Positions 8,162 through 17,107 of a stretch of 64,000 bases of DNA are shown piece by piece (the first letter of the stretch is position 1; the number at the start of each line of letters is the position of its first letter). Source of the DNA: Lactiplantibacillus modestisalitolerans (GTDB lineage: Bacteria; Bacillota; Bacilli; Lactobacillales; Lactobacillaceae); NCBI RefSeq assembly GCF_005405425.1, contig NZ_BJEA01000017.1, positions 1 through 64,000 on the forward strand. The letters run 5' to 3'. A program made the position numbers and the translations under genes. The notes beneath the pieces are model-generated. The model was not told where the DNA came from. It searched no databases and saw only the letters and a list, made by a program, of their open reading frames with translations.

Positions 8162-10245
8162 TGGCTAAAACTTATTTATTAGAAATTGGTTTGGAAGAAA
8201 TGCCGGCACACGTCGTTACGCCCAGTGTGCTGCAACTTAAGCAACGGATCAGTAGCTTTTTAAAGGACGCCCGCTTAAACTTTACGGCCGTTCAAACGTT
8301 TTCAACGCCGCGGCGCTTAACGGTTCAAGTTGAGGGGCTGGACGATCAACAAGCCGACGTCAAGAAGGAAGTTCGCGGCCCCGCGAAAAAAATTGCGCAG
8401 GACGCGGATGGCAACTGGACGAAAGCGGCGATTGGCTTTTCAAAGGGTCAGGGCGCTTCGACGGATGACATCGTGTTTAAGGACGTTAAGGGGACCCCGT
8501 ACGTGTTTGTCCAAACCTTTACGGCCGGCAAGCCAGCCAAAGACGTCTTAACCGCGGGCATTAAGGACGTCATTACGAAGATGAACTTCCCGACGATGAT
8601 GAAGTGGTCAACTTATAGCTTTAAGTATATCCGGCCAATTCGATGGATCGTTTCATTATTGGATGATGAAATCGTGCCGGTTCAAATTTTAGACGTTCAG
8701 GCTGGTCGGACGAGTCGGGGGCACCGGTTCTTAGGCCACGACGTTGAAATTAAAACGGCAACCGATTACGAAGCGGACTTAGCGAGCGTTCAAGTGATTG
8801 TCGATGCTGATAAGCGGAAACAATTGATTCGCGATCAAATCGCGGCGTTGGCTAAGGACCACGCCTGGGACATCAAGGTTAACGAAGACTTATTAGAAGA
8901 AGTTAATAATTTGGTTGAATATCCAACTGCTTTTGCGGGTGATTTTGACGCCAAGTATTTGACGATTCCGGACGAAGTTTTGATTACCTCGATGCGTGAT
9001 CATCAGCGGTTTTTCTACGTGACCGATGATCAGGATAACTTATTACCACACTTCGTTTCCGTCCGTAATGGGAATGCGGACCACTTGAAGAACGTTGCGC
9101 TAGGTAATCAGAAGGTTCTAACGGCCCGTTTGGAAGACGCGGCTTTCTTCTACCATGAAGATCAACAGCACTCCATTCAGGCTTACGTGGAACGACTAAA
9201 GAAGGTTAGTTTCCACGATAAAATTGGGACGATGTACGAAAAGATGCAACGGGTCATGTACATTAGTGACTTTTTGGCGGACCGCTTTGGCTTGAGTGAA
9301 ACCGAAAAGAACCAGTTGCACCGGGCTGCGCAAATTTATAAGTTTGACTTGGTTACGGGAATGGTTGGCGAATTTCCTGAGTTACAAGGTGTGATGGGTG
9401 AAAAGTACGCCGAATTAAAGGGTGAAGATCCGGCCGTTGGTCAAGCCATTCGGGAACATTACATGCCAATTAGCGCTGATGGTGATTTACCGAAGTCCCA
9501 AGTGGGCGCGGTCCTCGCCATTGCGGACAAGCTAGATTCCATTAGTAGTTTCTTCGCCGTGGGCTTAACACCAAGTGGTTCTAATGATCCGTTTGCGCTA
9601 CGGCGGCAAGCCTTTGGGATTGTGCGAATCGTTCGTGATCGCGGTTGGGACTTCCCAATTACGAAGATTGAAACGGCCATTCAAAAAGAGCTGGCTAGTC
9701 ACGGCGCAACCTTTAACTTGAACTTTGCGGACCAGACGCAACCAATCGCGGCCTTTCTAACGGACCGGGTTAAGCAATGGTTCGGGAACCGCAAGCTCCG
9801 TTACGATATTGTGGATGCCGTGATTAAGGGCAGCCGGCAAGATATCCGTGAAATGTTTAAGGCGGCCGACGTTTTAAACGCGCACCAAGACGACGCCGAC
9901 TTTAAAGACACGGTCGAAGCGTTTACCCGGTTACTCCGGATTACCGCTAAGGCTAACTTAAAGGTGGCCGATTTAACGGTCGATCCAAGCCTGTTTGAAA
10001 ATGATGCGGAACAACGGTTGTACGATGCGGTTCAGCCGCTTGAAAAGACGGTAACGACGACCATGCCAATGGACGAACGCTTCACGGCGCTAGCAAAGCT
10101 GCGGCCGTTGATTGCGGACTACTTCGAACAAACGATGGTCATGAGTAAGGACGAGGCGGTTCGGAATAACCATATTAAGCAACTCTTAATCATTGCTAAG
10201 ATGATTAACGTTATGGGTGATTTGAACCAGTTAGTCGTTAAATAA
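8161..10245 (+). CDS. glyS: glycyl-tRNA synthetase beta subunit
   Basis: A 694-residue beta subunit, which binds tRNA-Gly. It begins LLEIGLEEMPAHV, contains the RRLTVQVEGL and NFPTMMKWS blocks, has an HD-type middle and ends in an anticodon-binding-like helical domain. Length matches the family. It starts within the glyQ stop codon (TAATG) behind a CAGGAGG site. An intrinsic terminator follows at 10268-10296. Confidence 0.98.
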   Translation: MAKTYLLEIGLEEMPAHVVTPSVLQLKQRISSFLKDARLNFTAVQTFSTPRRLTVQVEGLDDQQADVKKEVRGPAKKIAQDADGNWTKAAIGFSKGQGASTDDIVFKDVKGTPYVFVQTFTAGKPAKDVLTAGIKDVITKMNFPTMMKWSTYSFKYIRPIRWIVSLLDDEIVPVQILDVQAGRTSRGHRFLGHDVEIKTATDYEADLASVQVIVDADKRKQLIRDQIAALAKDHAWDIKVNEDLLEEVNNLVEYPTAFAGDFDAKYLTIPDEVLITSMRDHQRFFYVTDDQDNLLPHFVSVRNGNADHLKNVALGNQKVLTARLEDAAFFYHEDQQHSIQAYVERLKKVSFHDKIGTMYEKMQRVMYISDFLADRFGLSETEKNQLHRAAQIYKFDLVTGMVGEFPELQGVMGEKYAELKGEDPAVGQAIREHYMPISADGDLPKSQVGAVLAIADKLDSISSFFAVGLTPSGSNDPFALRRQAFGIVRIVRDRGWDFPITKIETAIQKELASHGATFNLNFADQTQPIAAFLTDRVKQWFGNRKLRYDIVDAVIKGSRQDIREMFKAADVLNAHQDDADFKDTVEAFTRLLRITAKANLKVADLTVDPSLFENDAEQRLYDAVQPLEKTVTTTMPMDERFTALAKLRPLIADYFEQTMVMSKDEAVRNNHIKQLLIIAKMINVMGDLNQLVVK

Positions 10246-10267
10246 CGATGTAACACGCCTGTTATGG

Positions 10268-10296
10268 AAGGTTAGCCACTGGGCTAGCCTTTTTTG
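10268..10296 (+). terminator. glyQS terminator
   Basis: AAGGTTAGCC, loop ACTG, GGCTAGCCTT and a run of T. Confidence 0.85.
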
Positions 10297-10340
10297 ATTG
10301 AACAAATTTGACAAAAGCGTCTAATAAGCGGGACTTATTA

Positions 10341-10369
10341 TTGCAACGCTGTCAAGCTTGTGGTAATAT
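10341..10369 (+). promoter_or_regulatory. dnaG-rpoD promoter
   Basis: TTGCAA (10341-10346), a 17-nt spacer and TAATAT (10364-10369), preceded by TGG as an extended -10. A start near 10376 would give a ~110-nt leader containing the hairpin at 10397-10426. Confidence 0.65.
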
Positions 10370-10396
10370 ATACTCTGTAAAAGTTCGCACGTTCAT

Positions 10397-10426
10397 AGTC
10401 GCATCCCGATGAGTGGTGCGACTTTT
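10397..10426 (+). terminator. terminator-like hairpin in the dnaG leader
   Basis: AGTCGCA (10397-10403) pairs perfectly with TGCGACT (10417-10423), followed by TTTTG. It lies between the likely promoter and the dnaG start, so it could act as a weak attenuator or an mRNA-protecting hairpin. Only the structure is seen; function is inferred. Confidence 0.5.
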
Positions 10427-10484
10427 GATTGTTGTGAGTCTTTTGGTTAATTTGTCGGACGTAAGTGAGAAATGGGGTGGCAAA

Positions 10485-12338
10485 GTGGCCAATCGAATTC
10501 CTGAAGAAAAAGTTGACCAGATTAGAACGGCGGTCAACATTGCGGACTTTATTGGGCAGTACGTTCAATTAAAGAAGGCTGGGAAAAACCTGTTTGGGTT
10601 GTGCCCGTTTCATGAGGAACGGACGCCGTCATTCTCGGTCAACGAACAAAAGCAAATTTTTCATTGCTTTAGTTGCGGTCGGGGGGGCAACGTTTTCTCC
10701 TTCTTAATGGAATTAGAAAACTTGTCCTTCCCGGAAGCCGTTGCCAAAGTCGCCGATTTTGGACACATTGAACTTGATCAGGCGTATACGGCTAATAGCC
10801 AACCAGCCGCGCCTAAGGATCAGCAGCAGGCTGACTTGCTTAAGTTATATGCGGATAGTGCTAAAATGTATCAACATATTTTAGTTAACACCGAACTAGG
10901 TGAACCAGCGCTAGCATATCTACACGAACGTGGTCTGGATGATGAAACGATTGCGACTTTTGGGATTGGTTACGCGCCGAAGAATCAATTATTATTAGAT
11001 TTCTTTAAGGAACACAATATCGACTATCAATTGCTCCGGCAATCGGGACTGTTCATCGAAAACCAAGCTGGTGAACTCCGGGATCGTTTTGTTGACCGGG
11101 TCCTGTTTCCAATCAAGGATGCGGGTGGTCGGGTGATTGCGTTTTCTGGCCGGATTTTAACTAAATCCCCCAATGAGCCGAAGTACCTTAATAGTCCCGA
11201 GACGAAGCTGTTTAATAAGCGTTCGGTTCTGTTTAATTTTGACTTAGCTCGCGGTGCGATTCGTCAGGCAAAGGCAGTCATTTTATTTGAAGGATTCATG
11301 GATGTGATCGCGGCGTACCGGGCCGGCATTCAAAACGGCGTTGCGTCGATGGGAACGAGTCTGACAAATGAACAAATTTATATGCTAGAACGGGTGACGG
11401 ATCAGCTGTTTATCTGTTATGATAGTGATTTGCCGGGACAACGTGCTACGGACCGGGCATTAAAGTTATTATCAAAAGATAGCCGGCTTAAGTTGGGTGT
11501 TATTCAGATGCCTGACGGGATGGACCCGGACGAGTACTTGCGGCATGCCGGTTCGGAAAAGTTTGTTCAGGTCTTTGCGGACGGGCAGCAGACGCCAACT
11601 GCGTTTGAAATGCAATACTTGCGGCATGATTTGAATTTGCAAAACGCTGCTGATCAGCTAACCTACATTGGGGCGGTTTTACAGCAATTGGCGACGTTGG
11701 ATTCGAGTGTGGCCCAGGACCTGTATTTAAACCAACTGGTTCAAGAATTTGGTTTGGATAAAAACGACCTGAAAACGCAACTGCGGTCAGTGGTCGGGCA
11801 ACGGTCCATGAATACCGCGCCCCAGACGGCTCCAGCGCCAACCCCGCCCCCGCTGGTTACTGAAAGGACGGGGGCACAAGCGCAACCCTTGACCCGGGTG
11901 GAAAAGGCGGAACGGTTACTGCTGTTTCGGATGCTCCATGACCACGACGTCTGGCTTCAGGTGATGGCGGTGCGGGGATTCCACTTTGTGCATGATCCGT
12001 ACCAGCAAATCTTGGTCTACGCGGAAGCGTATTTCAAGACACATTCCCAGTTTGACTTGGGCCAATTTACCGATTTCATGAGTGATCCACAGCTTCAACC
12101 GGTCGTGACGAGTTTGGAATTTATGGAGGTTGCGGCGGCTGCGACTAAGGAAGAGACCAACGATTTGGTGAATGTTATTATGAACCAAGCGCCGTTGGAA
12201 GATCAGATTAGCGATAAGCGCTCCGAATTACTGGCAGCCAAGCAGTTGGGTAATCGGGATCTCGTGCAAAAGCTCACTTTGGCATTAATTAAATTATATC
12301 AACAACAGCAGCGGGTACAACGAGCTGACAACTTATAG
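10485..12338 (+). CDS. dnaG: DNA primase
   Basis: A 617-residue primase that makes RNA primers at the replication fork. The N-terminal CHC2 zinc finger has C40, H43, C61 and C64 (CPFH...FHCFSCG). The TOPRIM domain has FEGFMDV at 268-274 and a later YDSDLPGQ acidic motif. A C-terminal helicase-interaction domain of about 150 residues follows a proline/alanine-rich linker. The frame is open from 10413, but GTG 10485 ([14 protein letters not shown]) sits behind GGGGTGG and gives the usual N-terminus. It is followed 11 bp later by rpoD, the standard primase-sigma operon. Confidence 0.96.
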   Translation: MANRIPEEKVDQIRTAVNIADFIGQYVQLKKAGKNLFGLCPFHEERTPSFSVNEQKQIFHCFSCGRGGNVFSFLMELENLSFPEAVAKVADFGHIELDQAYTANSQPAAPKDQQQADLLKLYADSAKMYQHILVNTELGEPALAYLHERGLDDETIATFGIGYAPKNQLLLDFFKEHNIDYQLLRQSGLFIENQAGELRDRFVDRVLFPIKDAGGRVIAFSGRILTKSPNEPKYLNSPETKLFNKRSVLFNFDLARGAIRQAKAVILFEGFMDVIAAYRAGIQNGVASMGTSLTNEQIYMLERVTDQLFICYDSDLPGQRATDRALKLLSKDSRLKLGVIQMPDGMDPDEYLRHAGSEKFVQVFADGQQTPTAFEMQYLRHDLNLQNAADQLTYIGAVLQQLATLDSSVAQDLYLNQLVQEFGLDKNDLKTQLRSVVGQRSMNTAPQTAPAPTPPPLVTERTGAQAQPLTRVEKAERLLLFRMLHDHDVWLQVMAVRGFHFVHDPYQQILVYAEAYFKTHSQFDLGQFTDFMSDPQLQPVVTSLEFMEVAAAATKEETNDLVNVIMNQAPLEDQISDKRSELLAAKQLGNRDLVQKLTLALIKLYQQQQRVQRADNL

Positions 12339-12349
12339 GAGGCTACGAC

Positions 12350-13456
12350 ATGGCAAAAGCAAAATCAACCACGACATATACTAAAGCCGTGAACGCGTTA
12401 ATTAAGAGTTACAAGAAAACTGGTAGCATTAAGTACGATGAGTTATCAGACAAGATTGCCGCACCATACAAATTGGATGCTAGTGGCATTGATAAGTTAT
12501 TGCAAAAGGTTGAAGACGCTGGGATTAGTGTCGTTGACGAAAAGGGTGACCCGGATGCACGGGCCGTTAAGAGTGTTAAAAAGGTTACTAAGAAAGAATT
12601 GCACGCGGCCGGTTCCGCTTCCGGAATTAAAATTAACGATCCGGTCCGGATGTATTTAAAAGAAATCGGACGGGTTGATTTATTAACTGCCGATGAAGAA
12701 GTTGCCCTAGCCCTGCGAATTGAACAGGGTGATGAAAGTGCTAAGCAGGAATTAGCCGAAGCCAACTTGCGGTTGGTGGTTTCGATTGCCAAGCGGTACG
12801 TTGGTCGGGGCATGCAATTCTTGGACTTGATTCAAGAAGGTAACATGGGGCTGATGAAAGCCGTTGAAAAGTTCGACTACCGGAAAGGGTTTAAGTTTTC
12901 AACCTACGCTACTTGGTGGATTCGTCAAGCCATCACGCGGGCAATTGCGGACCAGGCACGGACGATTCGGATTCCGGTCCACATGGTTGAAACCATTAAC
13001 AAGTTGATTCGGATTCAACGGCAGTTATTGCAAGACCTTGGCCGGGAACCAACCCCTGAAGAAATTGGGGCCGAAATGGATATGCCGACTGAGAAGGTTC
13101 GTGAAATCTTGAAGATTGCGCAAGAACCCGTTTCGTTGGAAACACCAATTGGTGAAGAGGACGATTCGCATTTAGGGGACTTCATTGAGGATCAAGATGC
13201 AACTTCACCAGCCGATGCGGCGGCGTACGAACTTTTGAAAGAACAACTAGAAGGCGTCTTAGATACGTTAACTGACCGGGAAGAAAACGTTCTCCGGTTA
13301 CGGTTTGGCTTAGACGATGGCCGGACCCGGACGTTGGAAGAAGTTGGGAAGGTCTTTGGTGTCACCCGTGAACGGATTCGCCAAATTGAGGCTAAAGCGT
13401 TGCGGAAGTTGCGCCACCCATCACGGAGTAAACAATTAAAAGACTTTTTAGAATAA
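12350..13456 (+). CDS. rpoD: primary sigma factor RpoD (sigma-A)
   Basis: A 368-residue housekeeping sigma factor. It has a short N-terminal region 1.1, then region 1.2 ([21 protein letters not shown]), region 2 with the -10 recognition and melting segment ([14 protein letters not shown]), region 3, and region 4 with the -35 helix-turn-helix ([27 protein letters not shown]). Size is typical of lactobacilli. It has a TAGGAGG site and is co-transcribed with dnaG. A GC-rich terminator follows at 13484-13522. Confidence 0.98.
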   Translation: MAKAKSTTTYTKAVNALIKSYKKTGSIKYDELSDKIAAPYKLDASGIDKLLQKVEDAGISVVDEKGDPDARAVKSVKKVTKKELHAAGSASGIKINDPVRMYLKEIGRVDLLTADEEVALALRIEQGDESAKQELAEANLRLVVSIAKRYVGRGMQFLDLIQEGNMGLMKAVEKFDYRKGFKFSTYATWWIRQAITRAIADQARTIRIPVHMVETINKLIRIQRQLLQDLGREPTPEEIGAEMDMPTEKVREILKIAQEPVSLETPIGEEDDSHLGDFIEDQDATSPADAAAYELLKEQLEGVLDTLTDREENVLRLRFGLDDGRTRTLEEVGKVFGVTRERIRQIEAKALRKLRHPSRSKQLKDFLE

Positions 13457-13483
13457 ATATTAGTTAAATTTTACTAAAAAGGA

Positions 13484-13522
13484 CCCCGGCGGGCCGCCTT
13501 AGCGGTGACTGCCGGGGTTTTT
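13484..13522 (+). terminator. rpoD terminator
   Basis: CCCCGGC (13484-13490) pairs with GCCGGGG (13511-13517), with an inner CCGC/GCGG helix, followed by a T-run. Confidence 0.9.
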
Positions 13523-13639
13523 AATTAAAATCATTGTAATCGCTGCCATTGCCGAGACAATCGTAAGTCAATTACTTTTATAAACCTGAGTGGACTGGTA
13601 AACTAAAGCTAATTGAACAAAGAAATGGAGGGGATTGTG

Positions 13640-14377
13640 ATGAACTTTAAAGTTACGGCCGGATACTTTTGTCCGTTAACGGACACCGCGCTAGCGGACA
13701 ACCAGTTTTCAGGGTTACTAGGTGTGACCTTTAAGTATGAATGTAACTTAGTTTATCCGGAAAATGCGGGTCCAAACTTTGGTGTACTGGTGGATGATCA
13801 GCCGGTCGACTTGTTTGATAATTTATACGTTTGCTATGATGGTCAGAAAGTCCAAGCGGCCATTATGCAAAATCTAGGGCCGGTTGAATTCGTGCTTGTC
13901 GGTGGTCGCTATGAGTATGCGAACCATGATTTTCGGGAAATGAGTTTGACAGAGCTAAATGAAAACCTACAGGTGGCACCCGACATGTTAAGTCGGCAAC
14001 GGATGGTTGTGAGCAACTTCACGTATCGGCGCTACCATTCACGACCAAGTGAGCACGTCGTTAGCGGGCCCTGGGGAATTGGTGACGCGCAGGGATTTCA
14101 ACTAGCAGATCCGGCTCAGTTTCCGAGTGCGGTCCAGACGGCGGCTAGTCAGTTGGCTACGGAAATTGGAGCCCTTAGTCGTCAGTTACAAGAAACGGAT
14201 CCCCGGATGGTTACGGTTGAGCAGGCCAGCTTGGGGCGGGAAACGCGGTTAGCCCAATTACGAGCTTGGTATCATTTGACCCGTCAACCGTTCACCACGG
14301 ACCAAGTGCTGGAACGGCTTCAAACCGCATACTTAAAAAATTTGGATTACCTGCAAGCTTTACAGCAGCCTTCTTAG
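13640..14377 (+). CDS. hypothetical protein
   Basis: A 245-residue soluble protein I do not recognise. It has no signal peptide or membrane segment. The N-terminal half is rich in beta-type residues (VTAGYFCPLTDTAL, FEFVLVGGRYEYAN-like blocks) and the C-terminal third is helical and glutamine-rich. The frame is open from 13613 (TTG), but ATG 13640 follows GGAGGGG with 6-nt spacing and is preferred. Its own extended -10 promoter (TGG TAAACT, 13596-13604) is plausible. It lies between rpoD and the aldehyde dehydrogenase, in the segment that separates rpoD from trmK. A real gene by codon pattern and ribosome site; function unknown. Confidence 0.75.
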   Translation: MNFKVTAGYFCPLTDTALADNQFSGLLGVTFKYECNLVYPENAGPNFGVLVDDQPVDLFDNLYVCYDGQKVQAAIMQNLGPVEFVLVGGRYEYANHDFREMSLTELNENLQVAPDMLSRQRMVVSNFTYRRYHSRPSEHVVSGPWGIGDAQGFQLADPAQFPSAVQTAASQLATEIGALSRQLQETDPRMVTVEQASLGRETRLAQLRAWYHLTRQPFTTDQVLERLQTAYLKNLDYLQALQQPS

Positions 14378-14413
14378 TTCACCGCGACGGGGTTCGTGTA
14401 ATCTTTGACAATG

Positions 14414-14442
14414 TTGACATTCGTTTTGGTAAGCGCTAACAT
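14414..14442 (+). promoter_or_regulatory. aldehyde dehydrogenase promoter with cre (CcpA) site
   Basis: TTGACA (14414-14419), a 17-nt spacer and TAACAT (14437-14442). The sequence GGTAAGCGCTAACA (14428-14441) matches the catabolite-responsive element TGWAARCGYTWWCW at all but its first position and covers the spacer and -10. That is a repressing location for CcpA, so carbon catabolite repression of the downstream gene is inferred. Confidence 0.7.
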
Positions 14443-14462
14443 AGACCACAACCAAATTTTAG

Positions 14463-14569
14463 AGCGCCTCTGGCTCATGGTAATGATCGTTGGGGGCGCT
14501 TTAGTCTTACGAGAATCAGCCAGCGGTCCGGTGAAACCGGCTACTGGTTTAAACCGAGAATTTGCTCGG
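14463..14569 (+). promoter_or_regulatory. multi-hairpin leader of the aldehyde dehydrogenase gene
   Basis: The ~150-nt leader contains consecutive helices: GCGCCTC (14464-14470) with GGGGGCGC (14492-14499); CCAG/CTGG (14520-14523/14544-14547) enclosing CCGGT-GAA-ACCGG (14528-14540); GGTTTAAACC (14546-14555); and CCGAG-AATTTG-CTCGG (14554-14569). It matches no riboswitch class I know. Helices 2 and 3 share bases and could be alternatives. Confidence 0.45.
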
Positions 14570-14596
14570 AATTCAATTGTCAAAGGGGAGTTTAGG

Positions 14597-15964
14597 ATGG
14601 CATACCAATCAATTAATCCGTACAATAATCAGGTGCTTAAAAGTTATCCCAACGCAAGCGATGCTGATTTGGAAGCAGCGCTAGTTGCTGGGCACCAGTT
14701 GTATAAGCAGTGGCGTGGTGAAAGTAGTGCAACGCGTAAGCCAATTTTACACCAGATTGCGGCCTTGATGCGGGCCCACAAGGCTCAGTTAGCGGCAACG
14801 ATTACGCGCGAAATGGGTAAGTTAATTAGTGAATCCGAAGCTGAAGTTGAGTTGTGCGCGGAGATTGCGGACTACTTTGCGGATAATGCGGCCGAATTTT
14901 TGAAACCGGTTCCGTTAACGACGGCAATTGGTCCCGCTTATTATCGGAAGCAGTCACTCGGGGTGCTTTTTATGGTTGAGCCGTGGAACTTTCCGTATTA
15001 TCAAATCATGCGGGTGTTTGCACCCAACTTTATGATTGGTAACCCGATGATTTTGAAGCACGCATCTAATACCCCGGCGTGTGCGGCGGCCTTTGCAAAC
15101 TTGGTTCAAGAAGCGGGGGCGCCAGCGGCTAGTTTAACCAACTTATTTATTAGTTATGATCAGGTGGCCAGTGCGATTAAAGATTCGCGAGTAATCGGAG
15201 CGGCTTTAACCGGGTCCGCACGTGGTGGTGCTTCGGTTGCCAAAACGGCTGGTGAAAGTTTGAAAAAGTCCACCCTAGAATTGGGTGGGAACGATCCGTT
15301 TATTGTTTTAGATGATGCGGATATGCAGCAAGTTGCCCAGTGGGCCCCAATTTCACGAATTGGGAACGCCGGTCAGATTTGTACCGCGTCGAAACGCTTT
15401 ATTGTGCTTGCGCAACATTACGATGAATTTTTAGAAATGCTGAAGGCGGCGTTTGCGGCGGTCAAGCCGGGTGATCCGATGGACCCAGCCACGACGCTAG
15501 CTCCCTTGTCCTCAGCTGGTGCTAAGAAGCACTTACAAGAACAGGTCGATGCGGCAGTGCAAGCCGGGGCCCAAGTTTATTACGGTAATCAACCGATTGA
15601 TTTACCGGGACAATTTTTCCAGCCAACTATTTTAACGGGAATCACGGCGGATAACCCCATTTATGATCAAGAAATGTTTGGCCCAGTTGCGACCGTTTAT
15701 AAAGTGGATTCCGAAGCGGCGGCAATTAAGTTAGCCAATGATTCAAGTTTCGGGTTAGGGAGCTCCGTCTTCTCTAAGGATCTTGATCACGCGCAACGGG
15801 TAGCTGATCAAATTGAATCTGGGATGACGTTTATTAACCGGGGCTGGGTCAGTGTCCCTGAATTACCATTTGGGGGCGTCAAGACTTCTGGTTACGGCCG
15901 GGAATTGGCTGACCTGGGCTTCAGTGCGTTTGTGAATGAGCACCTAGTTGTTGCGGCGCAGTAG
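14597..15964 (+). CDS. NAD(P)-dependent aldehyde dehydrogenase (succinate-semialdehyde dehydrogenase type)
   Basis: A 455-residue aldehyde dehydrogenase oxidising an aldehyde to the acid. Seen in order: EPWNFPYYQIMR in the cofactor fold (from 128), the TGSARGG loop, catalytic base E228 in LELGGNDPF, nucleophile C262 in GQICTASKRF, and a late PFGGVKTSGYGRE. The EPWNFP and length resemble the succinate-semialdehyde dehydrogenase (GabD) branch; the natural substrate is uncertain. The frame is open upstream through the leader, but ATG 14597 follows AGGGGAG and starts the conserved fold. A cre site in the promoter suggests expression when preferred sugar is scarce. A bidirectional terminator lies at 16047-16084. 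Confidence 0.93.
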   Translation: MAYQSINPYNNQVLKSYPNASDADLEAALVAGHQLYKQWRGESSATRKPILHQIAALMRAHKAQLAATITREMGKLISESEAEVELCAEIADYFADNAAEFLKPVPLTTAIGPAYYRKQSLGVLFMVEPWNFPYYQIMRVFAPNFMIGNPMILKHASNTPACAAAFANLVQEAGAPAASLTNLFISYDQVASAIKDSRVIGAALTGSARGGASVAKTAGESLKKSTLELGGNDPFIVLDDADMQQVAQWAPISRIGNAGQICTASKRFIVLAQHYDEFLEMLKAAFAAVKPGDPMDPATTLAPLSSAGAKKHLQEQVDAAVQAGAQVYYGNQPIDLPGQFFQPTILTGITADNPIYDQEMFGPVATVYKVDSEAAAIKLANDSSFGLGSSVFSKDLDHAQRVADQIESGMTFINRGWVSVPELPFGGVKTSGYGRELADLGFSAFVNEHLVVAAQ

Positions 15965-16046
15965 CTTAATTTGACTGGCTAACAAGCAGGTAATCAAGTG
16001 GAGCCGTTAACTGATTTGGGGCATCTACTAGGCATTATTTGAAGAG

Positions 16047-16084
16047 CTAAAAGGGGCTATGACTTTCGTCGTAGCCCCTTTTAG
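16047..16084. terminator. bidirectional intrinsic terminator
   Basis: CTAAAAGGGGCTA (16047-16059) pairs perfectly with TAGCCCCTTTTAG (16072-16084), with GAC/GTC inside. It can terminate the aldehyde dehydrogenase and the minus-strand genes to the right. Confidence 0.9.
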
Positions 16085-16104
16085 ACCGTTGCCGGGTTAA
16101 CCGG

Positions 16105-16127
16105 TTAATCATTTGAGAAATAGCTTA
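16105..16127 (-). repeat. remnant of an XRE-regulator 3' end (direct repeat 1)
   Basis: On the minus strand this reads L-S-Y-F-S-N-D-stop, identical in protein to the end of the regulator at 17085-17948. The DNA differs from 17085-17107 at only two positions, both synonymous. Upstream the frame is closed by a stop within five codons. It looks like the leftover 3' end of a duplicated or paralogous gene, or one side of a direct repeat flanking an insertion. Confidence 0.6.
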
Positions 16128-16187
16128 ATCCGAATTTTCACAAAATAAGCTCAAAGCAATTAGCGGCAAATTATGAAAGAAAGACTC

Positions 16188-16520
16188 TTAAGCTAATCTT
16201 TTTAAAAAGGAAATGACCCCGTTTATTGCTCCTTCATTTAATTCTAATGCATCTAATTGGTAAATCCTTTCTTGGGGGAAATTACCCTTATAAAAGCGCT
16301 GTTGTAAGCCATTCTTTAAAATTAACACTTGCGGATTCTTCTTCATAATATCATCGATATTTCCCGACGAGTTATCTAGTTCTATGTGCCAATCCATGGA
16401 GACTTCATTAAGTTTATGGTTTAATTTTTCTACAAACTGGTTCTCTTTTTGGTTAAAAGTAACTACGGGATCAATTATAAATGGTAGTCCCTGGTAGACC
16501 AAAATACAGACTTTTTTCAT
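16188..16520 (-). CDS. small hypothetical protein
   Basis: A 110-residue protein I do not recognise. The minus-strand ATG at 16520 follows AAGGAATG; the frame is open to 16574 without a better site. The alternation of a hydrophobic N-terminal strand (MKKVCILVYQG), a helix, a second strand (PQVLILKNGL) and a C-terminal helix is reminiscent of a small phosphotransferase IIB-like fold. However, the usual active-site cysteine position is not conserved, so this is only a structural hint. The DNA is visibly richer in A/T than the neighbours. It lies between the two 23-bp direct repeats, which suggests acquisition. Confidence 0.6.
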   Translation of the reverse strand: MKKVCILVYQGLPFIIDPVVTFNQKENQFVEKLNHKLNEVSMDWHIELDNSSGNIDDIMKKNPQVLILKNGLQQRFYKGNFPQERIYQLDALELNEGAINGVISFLKRLA

Positions 16521-16606
16521 ATTTAAGCATTCCTTTCGCTGACGCTCAAAGTACACTAAAGTGAATGGGCGCACGACTTCTTCATTTCATGACTGTAATA
16601 ATTATA

Positions 16607-17084
16607 TTATCCGCCGGTAGTTCTTAACGTATTGTTAGCCGATAATAAGTTGATTACTAGTGGCGATTTGGAGAATGTAAGCAGGTTTTGACTGGCAGTT
16701 TGCAGCGAATTTTCTTTGACCAGCATGAAAGTGGTGTCATGGGCGGTTTTCGAGTAACTACTATGTTGACTAAAAGTTGTTGTTTGTCCTGCGTGCTCTT
16801 GTAATTTAGCACGTTGCTCATCTAGTTTTCGCTTTTGCGACTTTACTGATCATAAGATCCAATAATTCAGGTGTTAGTTTTGAGCCGGCAGGGACCTCGT
16901 CGATAAGCTTAGCTTCATGTAACTCACCTATATCGAAATGTTCTTTCGAGGATAATTTCGTAAAAGTCTCGGGAGCGATTGGTACTTTCTTATTTTCAAT
17001 TATATCAAAAGCAGGTCTGTGAAAACCCAAAGATTTTCGCAGACCTGCTTCTATTTTAGAGACTGATGTCAGTATGTTTAGGGT
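16607..17084 (-). pseudogene. decayed XRE-type helix-turn-helix gene
   Basis: Reading the minus strand from just after the stop of the regulator at 17085, the frame is open and reads like a helix-turn-helix and its dimer side. EAGLRKSLGFHRPAFDIIE is followed by NKKVPIAPETFTKLS and DIGELHEA, resembling the usual XRE sequence around an IEN-K-P-ET-KL pattern. There is no start codon before a poorly placed TTG at 17030. The frame closes at 16818, but a +1 shift at the A4 run (TTTT at 16826-16829 on the plus strand) reopens it for about 70 codons to 16607 (KLDEQRAKLQEH...). Loss of start plus a frameshift indicate a dead gene. Its identity is an inference from weak similarity. Confidence 0.4.
17011..17050 (-). 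terminator. terminator-like hairpin after the XRE regulator
   Basis: A near-perfect 17-bp inverted repeat: on the minus strand AAGCAGGTCTGCGAAAA, 8-nt loop, TTTTCACAGACCTGCTT, then TTGAT. It is 35 bp beyond the regulator stop and could terminate it. It also lies inside the apparent coding frame of the decayed gene, which is unusual. Confidence 0.6.
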
Positions 17085-17107
17085 TTAGTCATTTGAAAAA
17101 TAGCTTA
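17085..17107 (-). repeat. direct repeat 2 (3' end of the XRE regulator)
   Basis: The 23-bp 3' end of the regulator, including its stop, matches 16105-16127 except at two synonymous positions. Confidence 0.6.

Noticed and set aside
16188-16520. Calling the small protein a PTS IIB component
   Set aside because: The active-site cysteine is not at the expected place and no PTS partner genes are nearby.
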